Under the pieces are notes generated by a model. The model worked only from the letters and a program-made list of their open reading frames with translations. It was not told where the DNA came from and made no database searches. A DNA stretch of 64,000 bases from Nostoc desertorum CM1-VF14. Its GTDB lineage: Bacteria > Cyanobacteriota > Cyanobacteriia > Cyanobacteriales > Nostocaceae. Shown here piece by piece: positions 1 to 9,383 of the stretch. Positions within the stretch are counted from its first letter, which is position 1. The number at the start of each line of letters is the position of its first letter. The stretch is taken from the NCBI GenBank assembly GCA_019359245.1, contig JAHHHR010000018.1:62001-126000 (forward strand). Reading direction: 5' to 3'. A program made the translations under genes and the position numbers.

Positions 1-66
1 ATTATTCAGTAATTTACCTAGTAGATTTTTTGCTTAAACTCTGCAATTAAGTAGCAGGAATTTAAG

Positions 67-1236
67 GTGAACATAGAACAATTTATCCAACGCTCAGAAA
101 CATTGAACAATCGTTTAGCAGATTTATACCAAACTGCTAGCGTATTGCCTTGGATTTCGCCGGATTTGTTGCCGCAAGCTTTTAAGGAACTTTATAACAC
201 CTCAAAGGTAGTTCAGTTAGCAGCAGAAGAACTCCATCAGCAAAATGAGGAACTAATACAAACACGGAATTGCTTAGAAACAGAACGCCAATACTATCAA
301 GAATTATTCGAGTTTGCGCCTGACGCCTATTTAGTGACTAATACAGAAGGAATCATTCAAGATGCTAACTTCACCGCAGCTAAATTGCTGAATGTTTCAA
401 AGCAATTTCTGGTGGGCAAACCCATGATTAACTTCGTCCCTCTAGAAGAACGTCAGCACCTTCGTAGCGAACTTATCCAATTGTCTCAATCAGACAGAGT
501 TAAAGAGTTATTGATACGTTTGCAACAGCGTCATGGTGAGTTCTTTGATGCAGCTTTGACAGTGGCAGTTGCCCGCAATCCACAGGGTAAGGCAACTTCT
601 CTACGCTGGGTATTACGCAATATTACTGAACGGAAGCGAGTAGAATCAGCGGTAGTCAAAAATGATAGCGACCTCTCCCATGATCGTCCCGTACATAAAT
701 ATTCTAAAGGAGAAACTATCCCCCTTAACCCATTAGTAATTTTGTATGTTTGTCAGGGTTTGGTCAAACTTAGTACCTATTGTGAAACGGGTGAAGAAGT
801 TTTAATAGGATTGGCAACAGCAGGAATGGTTTTTGGCTCTAGTTTGACATCTCTAAACATTTACCAAGCCACAGCCCTCTCTGATGTTGATCTAGTGTCA
901 ATTTACGCAGCAGAGATAGCTGCTTCCCCCAACCTGAGCCATATCCTTTTACCAAAAATTAATCAACGCTTACGGCAAACAGAATCTTTTTTAGCCATTT
1001 GTGGAAGACGACGAGTACAAGAGCGGTTATACCATCTATTACAACTTTTGAAACAGGAAGTTGGTGAAACTGTGCCGGGGGGAACTCGCCTAAATGTTCG
1101 TTTTACTCACGAAGATATTGCTAGCGCTTGCTGCACTACCAGGGTAACAATTACACGATTGCTCGGTAAATTGCAAGAGGAAGGTATAATCAGTTTTGAT
1201 TTAAATAAACATATGATATTAAGAGATTTTAATTAA
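67..1236 (+). CDS. PAS domain / Crp-Fnr-type transcriptional regulator
   Basis: Probable sensory transcription factor. A coiled coil (about residues 45-80) leads into a PAS domain (76-190), then a cyclic-nucleotide-binding-like beta region (213-300), then a Crp-type winged helix-turn-helix (340-385, with FTHEDIASACCTTRVTITRL). The C-terminal two thirds follow the Crp/Fnr layout, but I cannot see a clear cNMP-pocket signature, so the ligand is unknown. The start is GTG with GGA about seven bases upstream. It lies 177 bases ahead of glycerol kinase on the same strand; control of that gene is only a guess from position. A PAS domain placed in front of a Crp fold is less common than either alone. 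Confidence 0.85.
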   Translation: MNIEQFIQRSETLNNRLADLYQTASVLPWISPDLLPQAFKELYNTSKVVQLAAEELHQQNEELIQTRNCLETERQYYQELFEFAPDAYLVTNTEGIIQDANFTAAKLLNVSKQFLVGKPMINFVPLEERQHLRSELIQLSQSDRVKELLIRLQQRHGEFFDAALTVAVARNPQGKATSLRWVLRNITERKRVESAVVKNDSDLSHDRPVHKYSKGETIPLNPLVILYVCQGLVKLSTYCETGEEVLIGLATAGMVFGSSLTSLNIYQATALSDVDLVSIYAAEIAASPNLSHILLPKINQRLRQTESFLAICGRRRVQERLYHLLQLLKQEVGETVPGGTRLNVRFTHEDIASACCTTRVTITRLLGKLQEEGIISFDLNKHMILRDFN

Positions 1237-1413
1237 TTACTTATGGGTATCCCATGAGAAAATGTGACCTCATTCTTATCTTCTTATCTCGCAAAGAGGC
1301 GACGCGTAGGTGTAACCCGTAGGCATCGCAGAATTTAAAAATGTACCCAAAATAATGTATATCTAATTTGACGTGTATTGCTAAAATCGCGATCGCAGTA
1401 TGTCAAAGCAGCT

Positions 1414-2928
1414 ATGCACACACTTGGCAAAACAACTCCATCATCAGGCTACATCTTAGCTCTGGATTTAGGTACAACAGGCAACCGCGCCTTTGTGTTT
1501 AACGCAGACTGCAAGATTGTTGGGCAGGCGTACAAAGAACTAACTCAGTATTATCCTCAGCCCGGATGGTTAGAACATGACCCTCAACAAATCTGGGAAG
1601 ATACGTGTTGGGTGATGCAAACCGCCATTAAGAATGCCCAGATTGCTCAATCAATGATCGCAGCCTTGGGGCTAACTGTACAGCGTGAAACGTGTTTGAT
1701 TTGGGACAAAACCACTGGTAAACCACTCCATAGAGCGATTGTCTGGCAAGATCGCCGCACTGCTCCCCTTTGCCACCAATTACAAGAGCAAGGTTATGCC
1801 AATGAAATTTATGATCGCACCGGATTAATCATCGATGCCTACTTTTCTGCTACTAAGCTCAGGTGGCTATTAGACAAGTTTACAGATGTTGACCTGAACA
1901 ATATTTTAGTAGGTACTATTGATACCTGGGTGCTGTGGAACCTCACAGGTGGGAAAGTCCATGCTACTGACCACAGCAACGCCAGCCGGACAATGTTGAT
2001 GAATCTCAAAACCTGTGAGTGGGATGAGAAATTACTAGAACTATTTCAGATTCCGGCGCATATTTTGCCCCAGATTCAGCCTAGTTTAGGAGTATTTGGA
2101 GTTACTGATGCTACTTTGTTGGGCGCTGAAATTCCCATTACTGCCATCTTGGGAGATCAACAAGCTGCTCTATTTGGTCATGGCTGCGATCGCCCCGGTT
2201 TAATGAAATGTACTTACGGGACTGGTAGCTTTTTGGTAGCTCATACAGGCAATCAAATTGTGCGCTCGCACCATAAACTTATTTCCACGGTGGCATGGAC
2301 ACAAGCAAATTCCAGAGGAACTTTAGATGTCGGCTATGCCTTAGAAGGGAGTATGTTTACTAGCGGAGCTTGTATTCAATGGTTACGCGATCGCCTGAAG
2401 CTGATTAAAACTGCTGCTGAAAGTGAAGCGATGGCAAATCAAGTAACAGATAATGGCGGAGTCTACTTTGTGCCTGCATTTAGTGGGCTGGGCGCACCCT
2501 ATTGGGATATGAGTGCTAGGGGAGCCTTTTTCGGCATTACCGCAAGTGTACAACCAGAGCATCTAGTACGCGCCGTATTGGAAGCGATCGCTTATCAAGT
2601 TGTGGAAGTGGTGCAAGCAATTAATGCATCTAGCAGTACTCCAGTTGGTCGATTAACCGTAGATGGTGGTGCTTGCGAGAATAATTTTCTAATGCAGTTC
2701 CAAGCTGATGTATTAGGTATTCCAGTTGAACGGCCGATAATGCGCGATACAACCGTTCAGGGGGCAGCATTTGCAGCAGGTTTAGCTATAGGATTTTGGG
2801 AGAACTATGAAGCGCTCGTGCAACAACGGCAAATTGAACGTGTATTTGAGCCAGGGAGCAATGCTCCATTGTCCAACTTTGCTACTTGGCAAAAGGCAGT
2901 GAAACGCACTCTCGCTTGGGGGGAGTAA
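1414..2928 (+). CDS. glpK: glycerol kinase
   Basis: Phosphorylates glycerol to sn-glycerol 3-phosphate with ATP in the cytoplasm. It is a FGGY-family carbohydrate kinase: the N-terminal phosphate loop is LALDLGTTGNRAFVF, followed by WQDRR, the ATP-domain segment GDQQAALFGHGC, GLGAPYWDMSARGAFFGIT, and the C-terminal DGGACENNFLMQFQADVLG. From the ATG at 1414 the protein is 504 residues, the usual length of the family. The same frame stays open to a TTG at 1378, giving 12 extra residues with no similarity to the family, so I prefer 1414. The gene stands alone with no glycerol transporter or glpD beside it; the PAS/Crp regulator is upstream. Confidence 0.93.
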   Translation: MHTLGKTTPSSGYILALDLGTTGNRAFVFNADCKIVGQAYKELTQYYPQPGWLEHDPQQIWEDTCWVMQTAIKNAQIAQSMIAALGLTVQRETCLIWDKTTGKPLHRAIVWQDRRTAPLCHQLQEQGYANEIYDRTGLIIDAYFSATKLRWLLDKFTDVDLNNILVGTIDTWVLWNLTGGKVHATDHSNASRTMLMNLKTCEWDEKLLELFQIPAHILPQIQPSLGVFGVTDATLLGAEIPITAILGDQQAALFGHGCDRPGLMKCTYGTGSFLVAHTGNQIVRSHHKLISTVAWTQANSRGTLDVGYALEGSMFTSGACIQWLRDRLKLIKTAAESEAMANQVTDNGGVYFVPAFSGLGAPYWDMSARGAFFGITASVQPEHLVRAVLEAIAYQVVEVVQAINASSSTPVGRLTVDGGACENNFLMQFQADVLGIPVERPIMRDTTVQGAAFAAGLAIGFWENYEALVQQRQIERVFEPGSNAPLSNFATWQKAVKRTLAWGE

Positions 2929-3048
2929 GAGAATTCTAAATAAAAAATATCCTATCGTTTTAAGGGCAGGGGGCTTTTAGCTGGGGGAGGGAAAGTCTTA
3001 GTGAAGTTCAGAAATTGGATAATTTATTTTTTGGAGTTCACTAAATGC

Positions 3049-4335
3049 CTACTGCTCAGGCAAGGCTTTAACTGAATGGTTAGTAAAATTTTGTTCCAGA
3101 TAGCGTGGATCGGTTACTCCTAAGTGCAAAACAAGTGCTGTAATTAATCCACCTATAGCTGCTACTAAGAAAGCAGTTTTATAGTCAATATTGTCCACTA
3201 TCCATCCACCTAAAAGGGGAGCCAGGATCGTGGCAGGGGCGACAAGAGTATTGCCAAGACCAATATAGGCTGGTCGTTGGCGCTGGTTACCAAACTCTAA
3301 AGTCATTACCGCAGCAATATTTTGCAGAGCGCTCATACCTATACCCGCTCCTATAAACACCAAGTAAAAAGAGTTTACATTGGGTGCTAGCCCAGCTAAA
3401 ACCGAACTGAACGCACAAATAATAGAACCAGCCTCCAAAACCAACTTATTACCCCAGCGATCGCCTACCCAACCCAAAACCAATCCAGCAATAGTTTGCG
3501 TTAACATCAGCAGACCAGTAATTAACCCAATAGATTCTTCTCCCATGCCATGTTTGTGCACGGCATAAAGTGTATAAAAGGGAAGTGGCATTAATGCTAA
3601 TTGTGAAAGCATACGTGTGATCACAAAGCAACGGAAATTCTTATCGCACCGGAGAATCACACTAAGACTGGCCCAAAATTCACTTCTAGTTCCAATGGTA
3701 GATAATGAGTTGCTTACTGGCTCTCGCGTCTTAGACAAAAAAAACCAAGATAGAGCCATCGCAACGCTAGCACACAAAAAACAGAGAGCAAAGTTAAATG
3801 GCTGGGCAATTTGCTTAAGCAGTAAACCTGCTATCAAAGCACCAAAAATGCTCATCAGATTAGCAGCCGCCGATAAAGCACCGTAAAAAATGCCAAGCCT
3901 TCCGGGGGGAATAATTTTACCAACCATACTTTGCCAAGCAGTAGCACTTAATCCGCCACCTAATCCCTGCCAAATGAGTATGGCAAATGTTAGATATAAA
4001 AGAATTTGGCTATTGAGTTGTAGCTGTAACAAAGCAACCAGTGCTAAACCGAAAAAAGGAAATCTCTGGTGAATTGTCAACCACATTACAGTTGGTTTGT
4101 AATATTGTAGTCGAGCTATTTTTTCAGCTGTTAATAGCTGAGGTAGTTGCCAACCTAAACGCGGAATAGCCGGGATTAAACCGATGAGCAATGCAGAATG
4201 GGTAAAACCGCTAACAAATAGAGGAATAATCGTGATGTAGGAGGCAAAACCAGTTGCCAAGCCAAAAAATGCACTTTCAGTAACATTGACAGTCAAGTTA
4301 TGACGAAGGTCTTTTTGAATTTCAGAGTTAAGCAT
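3049..4335 (-). CDS. MFS transporter, 12 membrane segments
   Basis: Inner-membrane secondary transporter of the major facilitator superfamily. The 428 residues contain about 12 hydrophobic segments in two halves, with the inter-motif GWVGDRWGNK (MFS motif A type, between segments 8 and 9) and a cytoplasmic loop near residues 205-230. The substrate cannot be told from sequence. The ATG at 4335 follows an AT-rich leader. It converges on glpK across a 120-base spacer. Cyanobacterial relatives are usually annotated only as MFS transporters. Confidence 0.85.
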   Translation of the reverse strand: MLNSEIQKDLRHNLTVNVTESAFFGLATGFASYITIIPLFVSGFTHSALLIGLIPAIPRLGWQLPQLLTAEKIARLQYYKPTVMWLTIHQRFPFFGLALVALLQLQLNSQILLYLTFAILIWQGLGGGLSATAWQSMVGKIIPPGRLGIFYGALSAAANLMSIFGALIAGLLLKQIAQPFNFALCFLCASVAMALSWFFLSKTREPVSNSLSTIGTRSEFWASLSVILRCDKNFRCFVITRMLSQLALMPLPFYTLYAVHKHGMGEESIGLITGLLMLTQTIAGLVLGWVGDRWGNKLVLEAGSIICAFSSVLAGLAPNVNSFYLVFIGAGIGMSALQNIAAVMTLEFGNQRQRPAYIGLGNTLVAPATILAPLLGGWIVDNIDYKTAFLVAAIGGLITALVLHLGVTDPRYLEQNFTNHSVKALPEQ

Positions 4336-5347
4336 TTTTATAGATATCGCAAATGTAAATAAGTAATTCTTTGCACGTCAAAACCAGGCTTTTTTCAAGC
4401 CGCATTCAAATAATTCAAAATTTGAAAAATAACGCTGTGAGAAATCAATCCCTCAATCTGATGAGCGATAAATACTTCTGTTATTTATTACCCTTCTTCG
4501 TCAGACTCTGTCGGAATCGTGTTTCTCTAGAATAGGATAATAATCGTGATAAACCTTAATTGAGCGAGAGCTTGGCATCGCCAAGCAAATAGCCCTTATT
4601 ACCACCCACATACGCAGATTTACATAGCTTTATACTTTTAGATTTTCTATTTTTTTACTCACTGGTGATTTGGGAAAACTTGGTCAGCATTTTAAACCGA
4701 TTTATATTCTTTTTTAGGCGCTTAGTTAGGTGGTAAGTACCGAACAAAAACCTGAGTTGCTTCCATAGATTGTTCCCAGATGTCACACTTAAATTATCAT
4801 TAGAGAATGTTTTTCTAAAAAAATTCCAAACTATGCATCTGCAATATTTTTGGTAATTTACGCTCCAACAACTTGGAACAAATTCTATACCGTGTGTAAC
4901 TTTCCTTCAAACCTAACCCCTTCTTTACCTTTTCTACGAGAGGCTGCGCCAACGGAAGGGTAGCAAGAATCAAAGCTTCTTAGGAATGGGAGAAGCACTT
5001 ATGCAAGCGATCGCAAAAGATAGAAAGCGATAAGATACTCGTGTATAAACTTAGGTATGGTAAGAAAGTGTGACTCCTGAGTGTCAAATCTGCGGAGTTT
5101 TTTAATAGGTAATTATCTTCTTTTTTCTCGCCCCAGAAATCAAGCGATCGAAGCCATCCGTTTTCTGCATAGGGCAAGAGTCATTTCAAGCCTTTTTGAA
5201 AATCTTTCAGAAGGTGTAAACAGTTGCGAGTCAGAGTTACCCACAACTATTGCGTGGTAAGTTTGATTTGGGGTGTAAATTCCCATCTTAAAGTTTGATA
5301 ACTGATAGCTGTTTTAAATACCACTGACATCTAAGGATGCTGAACGC
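4336..5347. other. 1-kb AT-rich spacer with a dispersed repeat
   Basis: This spacer lies between the divergent MFS transporter and argC, so it should hold both promoters. I see no convincing gene. A small GC-rich dispersed repeat (ACGAGAGGCTGCGCCAACGG, about 4935-4955) of the kind scattered through Nostoc-type genomes lies in it, along with HIP1-related octamers near 5008 and 5143. No clear terminator was recognised. Confidence 0.5.
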
Positions 5348-6343
5348 ATGATTGCTAAACCTAAGATTTTCATTGATGGCGAATCAGGAACCACAGGCTT
5401 ACAAATTTACTCACGTCTCAATCAACGGGATGATATCGAGTTAGTTAGCATTGAGGCATCTAAACGTAAGGATGCAAGTGAGCGAGCTAAACTAATCAAT
5501 GCCGTCGATGTTGTTATTCTTTGTCTACCTGATGATGCAGCCCGCGAAGCTGTGAGCTTAGTAAGTAGTACTACAGTTAAGATCCTTGATGCTAGTAGTG
5601 CCCATCGCACAGCTAATGGCTGGGTATATGGTTTTCCTGAACTAAATCCAGAACAGCGAAAGAAAATTGCTAGCGCGCAGTTTGTCAGCAATCCAGGCTG
5701 TTATCCCACAGGATTCTTGGCTTGTATCCGTCCGTTGATTGCCAAGGGACTTTTAAAGAGTAATTTTCCGATCACCGTTAACGCAGTGTCAGGTTACTCT
5801 GGTGGCGGAAAGAATCTGATCAAACAATACCACACCTTCCACGAACAGGAAGCTGGAACAGAGTCGCTATATCCTTATGGCATCTACGGTTTGCAGTTTG
5901 GACATAAGCACGTCAAGGAAATGCATTATTACTCAGAGTTAGCATCGCCGCCGCTATTCGTACCGGCTGTAGGGGATTTTGAGCAAGGAATGCTGGTTCA
6001 GGTGCCTTTGCCTCTGTGGAGTTTGGATAATCCACCATCAGGTGAAGTTATTCATCAAACAATTGTTAACTACTACCAAAGTGAAAAATTTGTCCAGGTT
6101 GCTCCATACCAAGATTCTACTCTGCTGCGAGACGGAATATTTTTGGATGCGATGTCTACGACGGGCTACGCCTACGCAATGAACGGCACCAATATTGTTC
6201 AGGTTTTTGTATTCGCCAATGACACTACCAAAGAAGCGTTGCTAGTTGCTCGTCTCGACAACTTAGGCAAAGGCGCATCAGGAGCTGCAATCCAAAACTT
6301 AAACATCATGTTAGGCTTTCCAGAAGAGTTGGGATTGTTATGA
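5348..6343 (+). CDS. argC: N-acetyl-gamma-glutamyl-phosphate reductase (type 2)
   Basis: Third step of arginine biosynthesis: NADPH-dependent reduction of N-acetylglutamyl phosphate to the semialdehyde. The N-terminal nucleotide-binding loop reads IDGESGTTGLQI, which is typical of the short type-2 ArgC group, and the catalytic cysteine is C118 in SNPGCYPTGF. The later GHKHVKEM and SGGGKNLI segments also fit. The 331 residues suit the family (about 310-330). The ATG at 5348 is preceded by AAGGA about 11 bases away. No other arg gene is adjacent. Type-1 ArgC is longer and has a different glycine loop. Confidence 0.92.
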   Translation: MIAKPKIFIDGESGTTGLQIYSRLNQRDDIELVSIEASKRKDASERAKLINAVDVVILCLPDDAAREAVSLVSSTTVKILDASSAHRTANGWVYGFPELNPEQRKKIASAQFVSNPGCYPTGFLACIRPLIAKGLLKSNFPITVNAVSGYSGGGKNLIKQYHTFHEQEAGTESLYPYGIYGLQFGHKHVKEMHYYSELASPPLFVPAVGDFEQGMLVQVPLPLWSLDNPPSGEVIHQTIVNYYQSEKFVQVAPYQDSTLLRDGIFLDAMSTTGYAYAMNGTNIVQVFVFANDTTKEALLVARLDNLGKGASGAAIQNLNIMLGFPEELGLL

Positions 6344-6470
6344 AAGAGCGTTAAGCAATGCGGAAAAGGGAGTATAACTTTTACTCCATGCTCAATGACT
6401 AATGGCTTGTGCTAGACAGGAATAACTATTATGAGTACGTAAATTGCTTATTTGAAAAAGTAAAAAGGCA

Positions 6471-6745
6471 AATTGAGAAAGCAATTTGCCTTTTTGCTTG
6501 CTGAATCTACCGAAATGAATGCGCGATATACTGAAATGAGAAAGCAATCTGCTTTTTTGCTTGCTGAATCTACTGAAATGAGTAAGCAATCAAGCATTTT
6601 GAGAAAGCAATATGCCTTTTTGCTTGCTGAATCTACTGAAATGAGAAAGCATTCAAGCATTTTGAGAAAGCAATTTACCTTTTTGCTTGATGAATCTACC
6701 GAAATGAGAAAGCATTCAAGCATTTTGAGAAAGTAATATGCTTGA
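6471..6745. repeat. 63-bp tandem repeat (minisatellite)
   Basis: Imperfect direct repeats start at 6475, 6538, 6601, 6664 and 6727, a period of exactly 63 bp (21 codons). Each unit begins GAGAAAGCAAT and carries TTTTTGCTTGCTGAATCTAC followed by GAAATGA. Because 63 is divisible by three, frames stay open through the array on both strands, which makes open frames that are probably meaningless. A related array of 62-bp units lies at 50410-50790. Confidence 0.9.
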
Positions 6746-6801
6746 ATGCTTATTGGAAGAAATTTGAAACGAAGGCAGGAGGCACGAGGCAGAAGGGAAG
6801 A

Positions 6802-6860
6802 ATTTGGTGGGGATTCAGACCCCCACCAAATAAGTGCCACTGAATCAGAAATTTCAGTGG
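6802..6860. other. two consecutive hairpins
   Basis: The first hairpin has a perfect 11-bp stem, ATTTGGTGGGG at 6802-6812 with CCCCACCAAAT at 6821-6831, and an 8-base loop. The second pairs CCACTGAA (6837-6844) with TTCAGTGG (6853-6860). No run of T follows on either strand, so they are not classical terminators. They lie between the minisatellite and the 3' end of the DUF1350 gene and may stabilise or end the converging transcripts. Confidence 0.55.
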
Positions 6861-6970
6861 GGGACTCAACCCTTGCTCCCACGGGTGTATCTCATGTAAA
6901 TGAGAACCGCTATATACTAACCTGATATTATTAACTTAATAATTTTAAAACTTTTAGTACTTGTTTTTGC

Positions 6971-7963
6971 TTATTCTTTTTTCAGTTTGTCAAGCAGTTG
7001 AATTACATGATGTTCAAAACCTCTATTTCGCTCTTGAACTGATTCAATCAAAGGTTTATCAAAAAGATTAATGACATACTTGCCTAGTTGAATACCTAAA
7101 GGTTTTAAATGTCCACCCTTTACATTTTCCCGAAATTCTTGGGGTGGTTTTTTTAGAATATCAGTAAACCATTCACAGGTTAGTTTAGCAATATTATCGG
7201 ATTTAAAACAAACTAAACCCATAATATTAAATAGCCCACTATCCTTGATTAAGTTCTGAGTTTCTTCAACAGTTGGTTTCACACCCCAGCCAAGATTATC
7301 GATGATATCTGCTAAGAACTGAGGACGGATTGCGCTCCCTGTATCAGCAATAGCAGGTGCTAATAGGATAGAAACTTGCCCTTTAATGAAGATACTATTA
7401 ATTTTGATTTCTCGCTGTACGTAAGTGTAAATTAGTTTTTTATCTTCTAAAATTTTCCGTTTAAGCTCCTCAAAGAGAATGTTAACGTCTGCAATTACAC
7501 TTTCTATCTGCGACTCATTCGAAGTATAAGATAGCAAATTCCGAATAAACTTTTCTCTATCTTGAGCCTCTGGAGGCAAAGCAGTAAATCCTTCTAACAG
7601 GGAGATATATTTACAGCCGAGGCTATGTCCAATCCAAGAAAAGTTTTTATCATCTAAATAAGCTTCATAATCATATCCTGCAACACTTGCCATCCTTACA
7701 AGCTCTGGCAGAATTTCATACTGCTCTCTCATTAGGTAACCAGCTTCTACATAATGGTTAAAACTAAAATTGAAAGGCAGAAGAATAATCGTATATCCCT
7801 GCTCATATAAGCATTGAAGCAGATAGCGATAAAAAAGCATGGGGCCAAATGTACCAAAGAAAGCCCCTGCAATAAATTGAATTACTCCTTTAGGCTGTGG
7901 ATGCAGAGCAACCCAGCTGTGAGAAACGGGTTTAAATCTCAGTTTTAAATTTGTATTTACCAT
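6971..7963 (-). CDS. DUF1350 family alpha/beta-hydrolase-like protein
   Basis: Member of the cyanobacterial/plastid DUF1350 family, which has an alpha/beta-hydrolase appearance. The N-terminal HPQPKGVIQFIAGAFFGTFG looks like the first strand plus oxyanion loop, and the nucleophile-elbow-like WIGHSLGCKYI places S114 where a catalytic serine would be. Length is 330 residues. The substrate is unknown. The ATG at 7963 is clear. No operon partner is seen; a minisatellite and hairpins lie downstream. Confidence 0.8.
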   Translation of the reverse strand: MVNTNLKLRFKPVSHSWVALHPQPKGVIQFIAGAFFGTFGPMLFYRYLLQCLYEQGYTIILLPFNFSFNHYVEAGYLMREQYEILPELVRMASVAGYDYEAYLDDKNFSWIGHSLGCKYISLLEGFTALPPEAQDREKFIRNLLSYTSNESQIESVIADVNILFEELKRKILEDKKLIYTYVQREIKINSIFIKGQVSILLAPAIADTGSAIRPQFLADIIDNLGWGVKPTVEETQNLIKDSGLFNIMGLVCFKSDNIAKLTCEWFTDILKKPPQEFRENVKGGHLKPLGIQLGKYVINLFDKPLIESVQERNRGFEHHVIQLLDKLKKE

Positions 7964-8731
7964 AACTTAGCAATGAGTGCATCTCATTTTGGTAGGTGTA
8001 TCATTAATCTCCAAACCGAAGTTGCTGCTTTTCGGATTCTTTAAAAGATTTTTTTGCAATCGGAATTTTTAAAGATATGTGACTATTTGAATTTATCCAT
8101 CATTTTTTAAAAGACACTGCACTTTGAAAGATTAAAACACTGTTACTGTTAGCATTTAGGTTACTCTTGTAATAAACAAGCTAAATGTCATAAGGTATCG
8201 CTCGTCAAATTGTGGTAAAAAAGCATGGGGAGCGATGCCTACGGCGGCAAGCTACGCAATTAACTCAATCTCAGGTGAAGACACTAAGTTTGTGATTACC
8301 TAGCCCTTTCAAGCTGACTCCAAAAAGCTCTTCTGTCTCTCTTCTCTCTGTGTCCTCTGCGTCTCTGTGGTTAAATAAATTACTTTCTCAGCGTTCCAAG
8401 CAAAGAAAGCGCTAAGAAAAAACAATCTTATTTTACGAATCCAGTGGACTTTTTCCGCTTCAGTTTAGCTAAATGCGTTTTAGTAACACCAACTTTATTA
8501 GTAAATCAAGACCAGTTAGGCATTGCAGGCAGAGATTTGTGTGTAATAAAGCTTGTACAATTGTCAAGGCGGTTTTTCCTGCCAGAATACTTCTTAGGTG
8601 TAAGATTTATCGACAGCAAAATTTTTATACTTTGTGTTTTTCCATCCTTCACTTGTGGCAAAAATGCCCCAGGTTAGTAGCTCATATCTTGCAATAGATA
8701 ACTTTTACCCTTATGACTGGAGAGCAAAATC
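7964..8731. other. gene-poor spacer with dispersed repeats
   Basis: A 770-base spacer between the divergent DUF1350 gene and ccmP. It holds a small dispersed repeat around 8231-8262 (AGCGATGCCTACGGCGGCAA) and, at about 8300-8385, a copy of a longer dispersed sequence (CCTTTCAAG...CTCTGCGTCTCTGTGGTT) that recurs at 63635-63735. The overlapping open frames at 8444-8697 have no start signals or family features. I see no gene here. Confidence 0.5.
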
Positions 8732-9373
8732 TTGGGAATAGAACTACGCAGTTTCGTATTTCTCGACAGCCTGCAACCTCAACATGCAGCATATATGGGA
8801 ACAGTAGCCCAAGGCTTCTTACCATTACCAGGGGATACATCACTGTGGATTGAAATCTCTCCTGGTATCGAAATTAATAAAATTACGGATGTAGCCCTCA
8901 AAGCCGCTTCTGTCCGTCCGGGAGTACAGGTCGTTGAACGACTGTACGGACTATTGGAAGTTCATTCTAGCTCCCAAGGGGAAACGCGAGCTGCTGGGCA
9001 AGCGATTTTGGCTGCATTGGGAGTCCGAAAAGACGAATGTCTCAAACCGCGTGTTGTTTCTAGCCAAATTATCCGCAACATAGATGCTTACCAAACACAA
9101 CTCATTAATCGAACGCGACGGGGACAGCTACTACTAGCAGGGCAAACGCTGTATGTATTAGAAGTGGAGCCTGCTGCTTACGCCGCGCTGGCTGCCAATG
9201 AAGCTGAAAAAGCAGCATCGATTAATATCCTTGAGGTTCAAGCTGTAGGTAGCTTTGGACGGCTTTATTTAGGTGGACATGAACGAGATATTCTAGCGGG
9301 TGCGGCGGGAGCATTAACGGCAATTGAAAGTGTAGCTGGTCGGGCAAATCCTCTGGGTATGCGTAAGGAGTAA
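8732..9373 (+). CDS. ccmP: carboxysome shell protein CcmP (tandem BMC domains)
   Basis: Shell protein of the beta-carboxysome. CcmP carries two fused BMC domains and is known to form stacked pseudohexameric trimers whose pore is thought to pass metabolites. Here the 213 residues match the family length, with the opening MGIELRSFVFLDSLQPQH, the first BMC fold to about residue 100 and the second from about 105 to 205 (SFGRLYLGGHERDI). The start is TTG at 8732, chosen because GGAGAG lies eight bases upstream; the nearby ATG at 8713 is out of frame. As in many cyanobacteria, it is separate from any main ccm cluster. The next gene follows after 10 bases. Confidence 0.92.
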   Translation: MGIELRSFVFLDSLQPQHAAYMGTVAQGFLPLPGDTSLWIEISPGIEINKITDVALKAASVRPGVQVVERLYGLLEVHSSSQGETRAAGQAILAALGVRKDECLKPRVVSSQIIRNIDAYQTQLINRTRRGQLLLAGQTLYVLEVEPAAYAALAANEAEKAASINILEVQAVGSFGRLYLGGHERDILAGAAGALTAIESVAGRANPLGMRKE

Positions 9374-9383
9374 AAGAGAGAAA

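Noticed and set aside
4980..5177. 65-residue frame ahead of argC
   Set aside because: Contains HIP1 repeats and low-complexity Ser/Leu sequence; no start signal.
6475..6745. CRISPR array
   Set aside because: Units are contiguous tandem repeats without unique spacers and no cas gene is present; the same applies to the arrays at 50410 and 58024.
6448..6882. Open frames on both strands through the 63-bp array
   Set aside because: They exist because the repeat period is a multiple of three; no start signals or protein features outside the repeat.
8444..8697. Two overlapping frames ahead of ccmP
   Set aside because: No ribosome sites, hydrophobic random-looking peptides, and placed in the expected promoter region.
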